Source: Pseudomonadota bacterium
Lineage (GTDB): Bacteria > Pseudomonadota > Gammaproteobacteria > SURF-13
NCBI GenBank assembly: GCA_027624315.1
Contig: JAQBXX010000015.1
Span: forward strand, 1-36,436
Length of the DNA: 36,436 nucleotides
Direction of reading: 5' to 3'
In this document: positions 9,411 through 16,338 of the stretch, one piece after another
Layout of the letters: the number at the start of each line of letters is the position of its first letter
How positions within the stretch are numbered: position 1 is the stretch's first letter
Notes under the pieces: generated by a model
Told to the model about the DNA's origin: nothing
The model's input: only the letters and a program-made list of their open reading frames with translations
Database searches by the model: none
Position numbers and translations under genes: made by a program

Positions 9411-10256
9411 ATGCCTAAAAAAATAATAGTAATTACCGGCTGCTCCAGCGGCATCGGCCTGTGTCTTGCCGAAAATCTGCACGCGCAGGGTCACCGCGTG
9501 TTCGCCACCGCGCGCAAGCCGGAGGATGTCGAACGATTGGCTGCGCGCGGCCTGGAAAGCCTGCGCCTCGATCTGGATGACTCGGCCTCGATACACGCTG
9601 CAGTGGATGAAGTCGTGCGCCGCACACAGGGATGCATCGACGTGCTCATCAACAATGGCGCCTACGGCCAGCCCGGCGCCGTGGAAGACTTGCGGCGCGA
9701 GGTGCTGCGGGCGCAGTTTGAAACCAATCTGTTCGGTACCGCCGAACTCATCAACCGCGTCATTCCGCTCATGCGCGCGCAGCAGCACGGGCGCATCATC
9801 AACATCGGCTCGCTGCTGGGGTTTGTCGCGCTGCCGTATCGCGGCGCGTACAATGCGACCAAATACGCCCTCGAAGGCCTCACCGATACCCTGCGCATGG
9901 AACTGGCGGATACCGGCATCTTCGTTTCCCTGATTGAACCCGGCCCGATCAAGAGTAAATTCCGCGCCAACGGCTTTGCCGCCTACAGGAAAAACATCGA
10001 TGCCGCACACAGCGCGCACCGCGAGCGTTACGCGGCGCTCGAACGGCGTCTCGCCAAGCCAGGCCCGGCGGCGCCGTTCACCCTGCCGCCGGAGGCGGTG
10101 CTGCGCAAGGTGCTGCGGGCGCTGGCAAGCCCACGCCCGCGCGCACGTTACTACGTCACGTTTCCGAGTTATCTGTTTGCCGTGCTGCGCAGGCTGCTGC
10201 CCACGCGCGCACTGGACCGGATTTTGTTGCGCATATCGCGCGGCGAGATGCGCTAA
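9411..10256 (+). CDS. Short-chain dehydrogenase/reductase (NAD(P)-dependent)
   Basis: A 281-residue classical SDR with a Rossmann fold. It shows the cofactor motif TGCSSGIG (residues 9-16), a variant NNGAYG of the NNAG motif (about 81-86), the catalytic serine in NIGSLLG (about 134), and YNATK with catalytic Tyr and Lys (about 147-151). The EPGPIKSKF segment after the active site is also typical. The overall layout, with a C-terminal extension ending LLPTRALDRILLRISRGEMR, resembles SDRs acting on lipid-like or retinol-like substrates, but the substrate cannot be named. ATG 9411 gives the standard MPKKIIVITG start, though no strong ribosome binding site precedes it. A palindromic repeat follows the stop within 25 bases and may terminate the transcript. 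Confidence 0.9.
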   Translation: MPKKIIVITGCSSGIGLCLAENLHAQGHRVFATARKPEDVERLAARGLESLRLDLDDSASIHAAVDEVVRRTQGCIDVLINNGAYGQPGAVEDLRREVLRAQFETNLFGTAELINRVIPLMRAQQHGRIINIGSLLGFVALPYRGAYNATKYALEGLTDTLRMELADTGIFVSLIEPGPIKSKFRANGFAAYRKNIDAAHSAHRERYAALERRLAKPGPAAPFTLPPEAVLRKVLRALASPRPRARYYVTFPSYLFAVLRRLLPTRALDRILLRISRGEMR

Positions 10257-10260
10257 AAAA

Positions 10261-10322
10261 GCACTCCTGCAGGAGGGCGACCCCCTTTGCAAAGGGGGTG
10301 GCCGAAGGCCGGGGGATTTGAG
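10261..10322. repeat. G/C-rich palindromic intergenic repeat
   Basis: The 124-bp gap between the convergent SDR and P460 genes begins with three hairpins: CTCCTGCAGGAG (10264-10275), a perfect 20-base palindrome ACCCCCTTTGCAAAGGGGGT (10280-10299) and GGCCGAAGGCC (10300-10310). They are followed by GGGGGATTTG. The style matches the repeats at 9282, 11530 and 36338 but the sequence is not the same. It could act as a bidirectional terminator for the two convergent genes, though there is no clear T tract. Confidence 0.65.
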
Positions 10323-10380
10323 CCGCACTGTGAAGTTGGACTTTAATAACTCCAAACAGAGTGTCGCATTACGCTAGTGC

Positions 10381-10863
10381 TCAATCGCGCAGCTTGCTGA
10401 AGACATAGGAAGATTTTGCTTCCGGGGCGTGGCAGGCGAAGCACGACTTGCCGTCGTCGCTCACCAGACGTTGGTCGTGACTGTTACCGGCGAAGCCTTC
10501 AAAGCCCCAGCCGCCGGTGTCCTTGAAGCGCTTGGCGTTGCGCTGCATCACGCCGACCAGCTTGCGCTCGCCTTCCTGCAATGCGCTGCCGCCTTCGTTA
10601 TATTTCAACAGATCAAACACCAGCACTGCGCCGTCGGGATATTTGCCGCTCTTTAAACCCTGCACGGCCTTTTTGTTGGCATACACGTGGTGGATGCCGC
10701 CGAACGGATTTTCCAGCGGGTGGCCTGGCTGGATCACCATGCTCTTGACGTGATGCCAGTCACGGTAGCCGCCGGGATAGTCCACTTTGCCATCTGCGGC
10801 CCACGCGGCAGTGCATGAGAGACCTGAAGCCAGTACCAAAGCACCTGCAATACGATGTTTCAT
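10381..10863 (-). CDS. Cytochrome P460-family periplasmic haem protein
   Basis: A 160-residue secreted haem protein. Residues 1-23 (MKHRIAGALVLASG...AWA) are a Sec signal peptide. The mature part has the family's YPGGYRDWHHV opening, the VYANKKA and YPDGAVLVF strands, the GGWGFEGF stretch and a C-terminal haem site CFACH (Cys141, Cys144, His145) before YVF. Cytochromes P460 convert hydroxylamine and nitric oxide to nitrous oxide; close relatives (cytochrome c'-beta) bind NO. Which activity applies depends on a lysine-haem crosslink that cannot be judged here. ATG 10863 has AAAGGAGC eight bases upstream. The gene is divergent from a MarR regulator and its predicted promoter overlaps a 27-bp palindrome, so it is very probably repressed by that regulator. 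Confidence 0.88.
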   Translation of the reverse strand: MKHRIAGALVLASGLSCTAAWAADGKVDYPGGYRDWHHVKSMVIQPGHPLENPFGGIHHVYANKKAVQGLKSGKYPDGAVLVFDLLKYNEGGSALQEGERKLVGVMQRNAKRFKDTGGWGFEGFAGNSHDQRLVSDDGKSCFACHAPEAKSSYVFSKLRD

Positions 10864-10878
10864 ATAATGCGCTCCTTT

Positions 10879-10905
10879 ATTATAGTATCGAGTCGATACC
10901 ATAAT
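10879..10905. promoter_or_regulatory. 27-bp palindromic operator between the P460 and marR genes
   Basis: Two 13-base half-sites, ATTATAGTATCGA and its reverse complement, meet around a central G at 10892 with 12 of 13 pairs matching; the inner GTATCGA-G-TCGATAC is perfect. The site covers the predicted -10 region of the P460 gene and ends 15 bases before the marR -35. Size and symmetry suit a MarR-family dimer. Confidence 0.8.
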
Positions 10906-10926
10906 GCGCGGGCTGCTGTTTGTCAA
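10898..10926 (-). promoter_or_regulatory. Predicted sigma70 promoter of the P460 gene
   Basis: On the minus strand, TTGACA (10926-10921) is a perfect -35, followed after 17 bases by TATGGT (10903-10898) as -10. A better -10 sequence, TATAAT, lies closer to the gene at 10884-10879 but lacks a good -35. Either way the palindromic operator covers the -10. Confidence 0.55.
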
Positions 10927-10948
10927 GATGGTATTGCGGCGCTACTAT
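10920..10948 (+). promoter_or_regulatory. Predicted sigma70 promoter of marR, giving a leaderless mRNA
   Basis: TTGTCA (10920-10925), a 17-base spacer and TACTAT (10943-10948) form a good promoter. Transcription should begin about 10955, which is the A of the marR start codon. The -35 shares its bases with the divergent P460 -35 on the other strand. Confidence 0.6.
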
Positions 10949-10954
10949 AGGGCC

Positions 10955-11527
10955 ATGAGCAAGCAACGTGGCTATGATCTGATTGAGCGTATCGGCAACC
11001 TGCTGCGCGCCGAGGCACGGCAGGCGGGTGCCGGGCACGGCCTGCAGCCGGTGCAACTGCAGGCACTGGCTTATTTTGCGCGCGCCAACCGTTACAGCGA
11101 TACGCCCGCGGCGCTGGCCGAGTACCTGGGCGTGACCAAAGGTACGGCGTCGCAAACCCTGATGGTGCTGGAAGGCCTTGGCCTGGTGAGCAAGCGCGAG
11201 GACAAGGAGGATCGCCGCGTGACCCGCGTGCAGGTGACCGCCAAGGGCCACCATCTGCTGGATAAATTACTGCCGCCTGCGCTCTGGCGCAAAGCGAACG
11301 CTGAACTCGGCGCAGCGGCGGTGCAGCGTATGGAGGATGAACTGGTGAGGCTGCTGCGCGTCCTGCAGCAGGCCAACCGGTCGCGTACCTTCGGCGTGTG
11401 CAACACCTGCGAACACTTTCTGCGCGAGGGCAGCAGGAAATTCCGCTGCGGTCTGACAGCGGAACCACTCAGCATAGAGGAGTCACGCCTGATCTGCCGT
11501 AAGCATGAATCACGCATAAGTCAGTAA
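10955..11527 (+). CDS. MarR-family regulator with a four-cysteine C-terminal tail
   Basis: A 190-residue transcription regulator. Residues 1-140 form a MarR winged helix: recognition region LAEYLGVTKGTASQTLMVLE (about 50-70) and wing KEDRRVTRVQVT. After residue 145 comes a tail absent from ordinary MarR proteins, with Cys149-x2-Cys152-x12-Cys165-x15-Cys181 plus nearby His residues. Such a spacing could hold zinc or an Fe-S cluster, or form disulfides, giving a redox or NO sensing function; this is inference. ATG 10955 is chosen from family alignment; ATG 10928 and 10904 are in frame but would put the promoter inside the gene. No ribosome binding site precedes 10955, in keeping with a leaderless mRNA. 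The divergent P460 gene and shared operator make it the likely target, with autoregulation possible. Confidence 0.88.
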   Translation: MSKQRGYDLIERIGNLLRAEARQAGAGHGLQPVQLQALAYFARANRYSDTPAALAEYLGVTKGTASQTLMVLEGLGLVSKREDKEDRRVTRVQVTAKGHHLLDKLLPPALWRKANAELGAAAVQRMEDELVRLLRVLQQANRSRTFGVCNTCEHFLREGSRKFRCGLTAEPLSIEESRLICRKHESRISQ

Positions 11528-11529
11528 TT

Positions 11530-11664
11530 AAGACTGCACTTCACGCTACGTCCCCGCCCCCTATTGAGGGGGCGGGACAGGGGGGGGGTAGAGTAAGCAG
11601 GATTTTTTACTCAGGAGTCATATCATTAACATTGCAACCTTATTTTCTGACTCCTGAGTAAAAA
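11530..11664. repeat. Dispersed repeat with G/C palindrome and ACTCAGGAGTCA motif, copy 1
   Basis: The 204-bp gap between marR and apaH is mostly this repeat. It opens with the palindrome CCGCCCCCTATTGAGGGGGCGG (11553-11574), then a run of nine G (11580-11588), GAGTAAGCAG, and TTTTTACTCAGGAGTCA (11604-11620). The last 17 bases recur as a perfect reverse complement at 11648-11664, 27 bases further on. A second copy of the first 90 bases is at 36338-36436. No coding sequence is visible. Confidence 0.8.
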
Positions 11665-11731
11665 CCGGAACCTGAAAGCCGTCGAGTAGACAGGCCACTA
11701 CAGCTCAGGTGCGTTAAAAGGGGGGGGCGAC

Positions 11732-12562
11732 ATGGCGGTTTACGCCATTGGTGACGTACAGGGATGTTACGATGAGTTGCTGGCGCTGCTGGAGCGCATC
11801 GCGTTTGAGCCCGCCGCAGACCGGCTCTGGTTCGTTGGCGACCTCGTCAACCGTGGGCCGCAGTCGTTGCAGGTGCTGCGCTTTGTAAAAGGCCTCGGCG
11901 ACGCGGCACTGTGTGTGCTCGGCAATCACGACCTGCACCTGCTGGCGGTGGCCGCGGGCCATGAACGCTACGGGCGCCACGATACGTTTCAGAATGTGCT
12001 CATGGCGCCGGATCGCGACGAATTGCTCGACTGGCTGCGCCGGTTGCCGCTGCTGCATCACGACACTGTGACGGGATTCACCCTGCTCCACGCCGGGTTG
12101 CCGCCGCAGTGGGATCTGGCGCAGGCACGCGCCTGCGCCGCCGAGGTGGAGGCGGTATTGCGCGGATCAGAATATCCCGAATTTTTAAGACAGATGTACG
12201 GTGACGAACCGCGCGTCTGGTCTGACGCGCTGCGCGGCATGCCGCGGCTGCGCTTCATCACCAATTGCCTTACCCGCTTGAGATTTTGCGATGCAGAGGG
12301 ACGCCTCGCACTGCACGAAAAGGGTTCGCCGGGCAGCCAGCCTGCACCCTACCTGCCGTGGTTCGAGGTGCCGGGCAGGAAGAGCCGCGATTTAAACATC
12401 GTCTTCGGCCACTGGTCGGCGCTGCGCGAGTATGCGGCGCAAGGCGTCCATGCGCTGGACACTGGTTGCGTGTGGGGCGGCAGCCTGAGTGCGCTGCGTC
12501 TCGACGGCGAGGAATACACGCAGGCGCACGTCGCTTGCCGGGCGCATTGCTCCCGATTCTAG
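11732..12562 (+). CDS. apaH: Symmetrical bis(5'-nucleosyl)-tetraphosphatase
   Basis: ApaH splits diadenosine tetraphosphate into two ADP and, in E. coli, removes Np4 caps from RNA. The 276-residue protein has the metallophosphoesterase signatures in order: YAIGDVQGC at the N-terminus, FVGDLVNRGP (about 34-43), LGNHDLH (about 69-75), LHAGLPPQW and, near the C-terminus, FGHWSALREY and ALDTGCVWGG. Length equals that of the E. coli enzyme (280). ATG 11732 is the conserved start. Its ribosome binding site is a run of eight G (11720-11727) four bases before ATG, a homopolymer whose length could vary. The usual neighbours ksgA and apaG are absent. The TAG stop (12560-12562) falls inside the terminal inverted repeat of the structured element that follows. 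Confidence 0.95.
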   Translation: MAVYAIGDVQGCYDELLALLERIAFEPAADRLWFVGDLVNRGPQSLQVLRFVKGLGDAALCVLGNHDLHLLAVAAGHERYGRHDTFQNVLMAPDRDELLDWLRRLPLLHHDTVTGFTLLHAGLPPQWDLAQARACAAEVEAVLRGSEYPEFLRQMYGDEPRVWSDALRGMPRLRFITNCLTRLRFCDAEGRLALHEKGSPGSQPAPYLPWFEVPGRKSRDLNIVFGHWSALREYAAQGVHALDTGCVWGGSLSALRLDGEEYTQAHVACRAHCSRF

Positions 12563-12729
12563 CAGTTTGTTGAAAAACTCTGTTTTTCAACAAACTGCGG
12601 TGCGGTACATGGATGTACCGCCATTTTTCAAACAGCCAAGTGTTTGAAAAATGAAGCACAGTAAAAATCACATTTTTTGCTTTGCGTGTTGAAAGAGGCC
12701 ATGGATGGCCTTTTTCAACAAACTGCTAG
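12559..12729. repeat. Structured dispersed repeat, copy B (hairpin series with 19-bp terminal inverted repeats)
   Basis: This 171-bp element exactly fills the gap between two convergent genes. Its ends are a perfect 19-bp inverted repeat, CTAGCAGTTTGTTGAAAAA (12559-12577) against 12711-12729, and both neighbours (apaH and the repeat protein) stop at the TAG inside it. Hairpins follow the same order as in copy A: 12562-12598 (17-bp stem), 12602-12621 (9 bp closing on GG), 12623-12652 (12 bp), a weaker one at about 12654-12686, and 12688-12719 (13 bp plus a G-T pair with a TGGA loop). The core 12601-12689 is closely similar to copy A at 2532-2618, while the ends are unrelated in sequence. It may terminate both genes. 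Confidence 0.88.
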
Positions 12730-14162
12730 GGTTGACTCAACTCCGCCAGTGGTGAGGATTTTGCCTGGCTGTCTGCACGCAGGTCGTGCGCGACGAGGTA
12801 GGCCTTGTCGTCTTTGAACGCGACGTAGCGCAGGCTGTCGTCGCCATCGAATTTGAGCGTATTGAGAATGAGGTCGTACGGCGGACCTTCCACGCCGTCC
12901 ACGACAACGTGCATGGTGGTGCCGGTGCGTGCGCGGTAGACGACGTGCTTTCCGCCCGGACTGAAAACCGGGCTTTCGGTGCCGATGGCGTCGTATGGTT
13001 TTTGCTCCTTGCCGTCCACCACCGCGAACAGCTTGTCAGCGCGCCCCGCCCGGTAGGCGAGGCGTGACCCGTCGGGGCTGAAGGGTTCGACCAGCGGGCC
13101 GATATAATCGTGCGCAGCGTACTCCTTGCCGTCCACCACCAGCACATATTTACCGTTGCCCCGCCCCACATAGGCGCTGTGCTTGCTGTCATTGCTGAAG
13201 ACCGGCGCGACGGGGTTGATATCTTCGAATTTCGTGCCCGCCTTGCCATCCACGACGATATAGCGCTGCTCGTGCAACTCGGCGACGAAGCCGAGGTGCC
13301 GGCTGTCGGGGCTGAAGCGCGGGGCGCTGAGGATTTTGGCGTGGTGCTCGCCCTCCCTGCCGTCCACCACCAGGAATTGCCGCCCCTGCCTTTCGGCGAC
13401 ATAGGCCACGTGCCGGCTGTCCGGGCTGAACACCGGCATGATGGTGCCGATGCCGTCATAACGCTTGCCCTCCTTGCCGCCGACCACCGCCAATTCCTTG
13501 TCGCGGTGAAGCGCACGGTAGGCGATGCGCCGTCCGTCCGGACTGAAGTGGAGCGTGGCTTCGCCGATGCCGTCGTACGGCCTGCCTTCCTTGCCGTCGA
13601 GCACGACAAACTCCACGCTGTGCCCGTCCGGCATGATTTTGCTGGCAACGTAAGCAAAATACCGGCTGTCGGAACTGAAAACGAGCGAGCGCCACTCGAC
13701 TCCATCGTAGGTTCGGCTGACCACGCCGTCCACAACCACGACGGTTTTGCCATTGAGGCTGGCCTTGTAGGCCACGCGCCTGCTGTCAGGGCTGAAGACG
13801 GGATTGATGAGCGCGTCGTAGGGGCCTTCTTCGTTGCCGTCAACCACGGCATACCATTGCTCCCCCTGTTGTGCGATGTAGGCGATGCGACTGCTGTCCG
13901 GGCTAAAGAAGTCGGTGCGCATGCCGATGCCGTCATACGGCTTGCCCTTGACGCCGTCCACCACCACGCGTTGCCGGTCGCCCTCCTGCAGCACATAGGC
14001 GATGTGTTTGCTGTCGGGACTTACCTTAAACGAGTTGTCTTTCCAGGCCAGGGTGTCGATGCTGTCGACGAGGGTTTCCGACGCCGCAAGGGCGATATCC
14101 TGGGCGAAAACAGCGGGCGCGACCGCGGATAAAAATACAAGCAGGGAAATTCTGTTTAACAC
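12726..14162 (-). CDS. Secreted protein of ten tandem FSPDS...VVDG repeats (beta-propeller-like)
   Basis: A 478-residue exported protein of unknown function. A signal peptide ends at VFAQ (about residue 21). From about residue 42 there are ten units of 37-44 residues, each with FSPDS-x3-AY near its start, then VVVDG, then G-x-PYD-x-IG, followed by one degenerate unit. The FSPDS..AY core resembles WD40-like (PD40/TolB-type) propeller blades; the PYDxIG half is unusual. Units keep high mutual similarity, suggesting past tandem duplication. GTG 14162 is chosen because GGAGG lies seven bases upstream and it gives a proper signal peptide; the frame stays open to 14282. A small DUF2892 gene is 56 bases upstream on the same strand, probably co-transcribed. 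The TAG stop comes from the end of repeat copy B. Confidence 0.85.
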   Translation of the reverse strand: MLNRISLLVFLSAVAPAVFAQDIALAASETLVDSIDTLAWKDNSFKVSPDSKHIAYVLQEGDRQRVVVDGVKGKPYDGIGMRTDFFSPDSSRIAYIAQQGEQWYAVVDGNEEGPYDALINPVFSPDSRRVAYKASLNGKTVVVVDGVVSRTYDGVEWRSLVFSSDSRYFAYVASKIMPDGHSVEFVVLDGKEGRPYDGIGEATLHFSPDGRRIAYRALHRDKELAVVGGKEGKRYDGIGTIMPVFSPDSRHVAYVAERQGRQFLVVDGREGEHHAKILSAPRFSPDSRHLGFVAELHEQRYIVVDGKAGTKFEDINPVAPVFSNDSKHSAYVGRGNGKYVLVVDGKEYAAHDYIGPLVEPFSPDGSRLAYRAGRADKLFAVVDGKEQKPYDAIGTESPVFSPGGKHVVYRARTGTTMHVVVDGVEGPPYDLILNTLKFDGDDSLRYVAFKDDKAYLVAHDLRADSQAKSSPLAELSQP

Positions 14163-14218
14163 AGCAAACCCTCCACCGCTGCTCAGGCGGTGCTGAAAAC
14201 GACCCTGGATGAAACGCC

Positions 14219-14425
14219 CTAGTGAGGGCGCTGCTCCGCCGGGCAGGTGTTGATGCCCAACAAGACCCAGAGCGGGCACCATCTGATGGCGGCGGTGCCC
14301 AGCGGGATCAGGCCAACCAACCCCCAGTAACTCGCATTGCCCTCCAGAATAAACAGGAGTGAAAGCAGCGCAAGGCCGATGATGACGCGGATGACTCTTT
14401 CAGTGTCGCCGATATTAGCCTTCAT
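14219..14425 (-). CDS. DUF2892 family small inner-membrane protein
   Basis: A 68-residue protein that begins MKANIGDTERVIRVIIGLALL and has two hydrophobic helices (about 11-28 and 33-50), then the conserved RWCPLWVLLGINTCP with two cysteines. This matches DUF2892, the domain that also forms the membrane anchor of YgaP-type rhodaneses. Stand-alone members have no proven function; a link to sulfur or persulfide handling is only suggested by the YgaP fusion. ATG 14425 has GGGGAGGTG seven to eight bases upstream. The gene precedes the secreted repeat protein on the same strand. Confidence 0.85.
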   Translation of the reverse strand: MKANIGDTERVIRVIIGLALLSLLFILEGNASYWGLVGLIPLGTAAIRWCPLWVLLGINTCPAEQRPH

Positions 14426-14548
14426 GAGACCACCTCCCCGTAATGAGCGTGTAACAGAAGGGTCGCGCCTGACGAGGCACGCCGGAAAACAGTTCAAGCA
14501 TAACCGTAGCCGCCGGGCCGGGCAATGGCAGACTGAGTCCCCGGCGGC

Positions 14549-15031
14549 TTAAACCCGCTCCAGCGTCACAAAGCTGCAGGCGTGCGGATTCTCGGCATCT
14601 GCCTCATGCCTGGTGCGCTCTGTCACCACCCAGGCGCTAGCGTCAAACGCGGGGAAAAAGGCATCACCGTCAAAATCGCTGTGCACGTGGGTGAGGTACA
14701 TGCGCGCCGCGTGCGGCAGAAACTGGGCAAAGATGTCGGCGCCGCCCAGCACCATGATCTCGTCGCTAACGCCCGCGGCGGTGAGCGCCTCGGCGACGGA
14801 GTGAACCACGCGACAGCCGGGCGCGTGGTAGGTGAGGTCATGGGTGATGATGATGTTGGTACGGCCCGCCAGCGGTTTGCCGAGCGACTCGAAGGTCTTG
14901 CGCCCCATCAACACCGGCTTGCCCATGGTGACGCGGCGGAAATGCCGCATGTCGGCGGGCAGCCGCCACGGCAGGGTGTTGTGCTTGCCGATGACGCGAT
15001 TGCGCCCCATGGCGGCGATGAGCGAGATCAT
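14549..15031 (-). CDS. folA: Dihydrofolate reductase
   Basis: This 160-residue enzyme reduces dihydrofolate to tetrahydrofolate with NADPH, restoring the folate oxidised by ThyA. The sequence begins MISLIAAMGRNRVIGKHNTLPW, with the LPWRLPADMRHFRRVTMGKPVLMGRKTFES core and the VLGGADIF NADPH-binding motif; an acidic residue (Asp27 equivalent, in LPADM) is kept. Length matches the E. coli enzyme (159). It lies 6 bases after thyA on the same strand, so the two share an mRNA. Its 3' end is 123 bases from the DUF2892 start, with no obvious terminator. Confidence 0.97.
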   Translation of the reverse strand: MISLIAAMGRNRVIGKHNTLPWRLPADMRHFRRVTMGKPVLMGRKTFESLGKPLAGRTNIIITHDLTYHAPGCRVVHSVAEALTAAGVSDEIMVLGGADIFAQFLPHAARMYLTHVHSDFDGDAFFPAFDASAWVVTERTRHEADAENPHACSFVTLERV

Positions 15032-15037
15032 GCGGCG

Positions 15038-15829
15038 TTAAACCGCCACCGGCGCCTTGATGGACGGGTGCGCCTCGTAGTTCACGATCTCGAAATCTTC
15101 AAACGCGTAATCAAAAATCGACGACGGCTTGCGTTTGATGACGAACTGCGGCAGCGGATAGGGCGTGCGCGTCAGTTGCAGGTCCACCTGTTCGAGATGG
15201 TTGAGGTAGATGTGGCAGTCGCCGCCGCTCCAGACGAAGTCGCCCACGGCGAGATCGCACTGCTGCGCGACCATGTGGGTGAGCAGCGCGTATTCCGCGA
15301 TGTTGAACGGCACGCCGAGAAACGCATCACACGAGCGCTGCGTGAGCTGGCAGGAGAGCTTTCCTGCGGCGACGTAAAACTGGAAAAAGGCGTGACACGG
15401 CGGCAGCGCCATCTTGTTCAGCTCGCCCACATTCCACGCGCTCACAATCAGGCGCCGCGAGTCGGGGTTGGTCTTGATCTGGCACATGAGTTCGCTGATC
15501 TGGTCGATGCTTCCCTCCGCCGTTTGCCACGCGCGCCACTGCGCACCGTACACCGGGCCGAGTTCGCCGCGCGCATCGGCCCATTCGTTCCAGATGCGCA
15601 CGCCGTTGTCGTTGAGATATTTGATGTTCGTGTCGCCGCTCAGGAACCACAGCATTTCATGAATGACGGACTTGAGATGCAGCTTCTTGGTGGTGACGAG
15701 CGGGAAGCCGGCGTCGAGCGGGAAGCGCATCTGATAGCCGAACACGCTGAGCGTGCCGGTGCCGGTGCGATCGTCCTTGCGTACGCCGTGGTTGCGGATG
15801 TGTTGCAGGAATTGCAGATATTGTTGCAT
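15038..15829 (-). CDS. thyA: Thymidylate synthase
   Basis: ThyA methylates dUMP to dTMP using methylene-tetrahydrofolate. The 263-residue protein, one shorter than E. coli ThyA, carries the catalytic cysteine in [13 protein letters not shown] (Cys145), the phosphate-binding [11 protein letters not shown] and [11 protein letters not shown] segments, and the [11 protein letters not shown] region. It is followed after 8 bases by folA and preceded, with only two bases between stop and start, by a YgiT-type antitoxin gene. In many gammaproteobacteria lgt lies directly before thyA, so a toxin-antitoxin pair has entered between them here. Translation of thyA may depend on coupling to the antitoxin gene. 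Confidence 0.97.
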   Translation of the reverse strand: MQQYLQFLQHIRNHGVRKDDRTGTGTLSVFGYQMRFPLDAGFPLVTTKKLHLKSVIHEMLWFLSGDTNIKYLNDNGVRIWNEWADARGELGPVYGAQWRAWQTAEGSIDQISELMCQIKTNPDSRRLIVSAWNVGELNKMALPPCHAFFQFYVAAGKLSCQLTQRSCDAFLGVPFNIAEYALLTHMVAQQCDLAVGDFVWSGGDCHIYLNHLEQVDLQLTRTPYPLPQFVIKRKPSSIFDYAFEDFEIVNYEAHPSIKAPVAV

Positions 15830-15831
15830 GG

Positions 15832-16056
15832 TTAAGCGGCATAACGGAAGATTTCAACTTCCGCACCATTTTTCACTGCTTCTTCTCCCTTCGCGAGCAA
15901 TCGCTCGGTAACGGTATCGGAGAGATAATATTCTCCGCAATTTTCACATACGTCAGCAGGTACGTATTTAATGATTACGGTTGTTTCGCCACGCTGTAGT
16001 GTTACCGTGACACGTCCAGGCCGAGCTTCACCTTGCTTGCACAATAAGCATTTCAT
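15832..16056 (-). CDS. YgiT-type zinc-finger antitoxin
   Basis: A 74-residue protein of the YgiT-type zinc-finger group (the N-terminal domain of MqsA, without its DNA-binding C-terminal domain). Two CxxC pairs, Cys3-Cys6 and Cys37-Cys40, should bind zinc, and the [18 protein letters not shown] stretch is the family signature. Such genes are usually paired with an upstream DUF4258 or RelE-like toxin, exactly as here. ATG 16056 has GAGGA eight bases upstream and lies two bases after the restored toxin stop. The module is visibly AT-richer than lgt and thyA, which suggests it arrived by transfer. The antitoxin frame is intact. Confidence 0.85.
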   Translation of the reverse strand: MKCLLCKQGEARPGRVTVTLQRGETTVIIKYVPADVCENCGEYYLSDTVTERLLAKGEEAVKNGAEVEIFRYAA

Positions 16057-16058
16057 AG

Positions 16059-16338
16059 CTATTTCCTCGTTTCAAAATCCGCGCTCCAGAGCAAAGGATC
16101 CGGAGGGTAGGCAGTTGCGACATAACACGTGTAATTTTCCCGGTCATCCTATGACGACGTGAATGGCCCTGTTGCGTATGAAGCTCAGCATCAGGCAGAT
16201 CGGGAAAGGTGCGTCATCAGGATAACGGGCGATAATCTTACCCGAAGCAATCACGGCGAGTACATCGGTTCGACTGATGCTGCGCTCGAACATGCGCCGC
16301 ACGGCGTGTCCGCTGAAGATGATTTTGTTACACTCCAT
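16059..16338 (-). pseudogene. DUF4258 toxin gene with a single-base frameshift
   Basis: From ATG 16338 the frame encodes a DUF4258-like N-terminus (FSGHAVRRMFERSIS, then VIASGKIIARYPDD and IHVVI) but stops at 16144-16146 after 64 residues. Dropping one of the two C bases at 16148-16149 restores DDRENYTCYVATAYPPDP and LLWSADFETRK, the expected family C-terminus, for 92 residues in total. The restored stop (16059-16061) is two bases before the antitoxin ATG, the spacing expected of an intact pair. The start overlaps the end of lgt by 11 bases. DUF4258 proteins are putative RelE/ribonuclease-like toxins. The cause may be inactivation, an assembly error, or programmed frameshifting; the short repeat at the shift is not a strong slippery site. 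Confidence 0.82.

Noticed and set aside
11580-11588. G run as a phase-variable switch for marR or apaH
   Set aside because: It lies 140 bases from the nearest start and outside any promoter element I can identify.
13110-14132. 340-codon open frame on the plus strand
   Set aside because: Antisense to the repeat protein gene; its apparent internal repeats are the mirror of that protein's repeats.
14582-15835. 417-codon open frame on the plus strand
   Set aside because: It is antisense to folA and thyA, which are unmistakable; high GC content keeps the opposite frame open.
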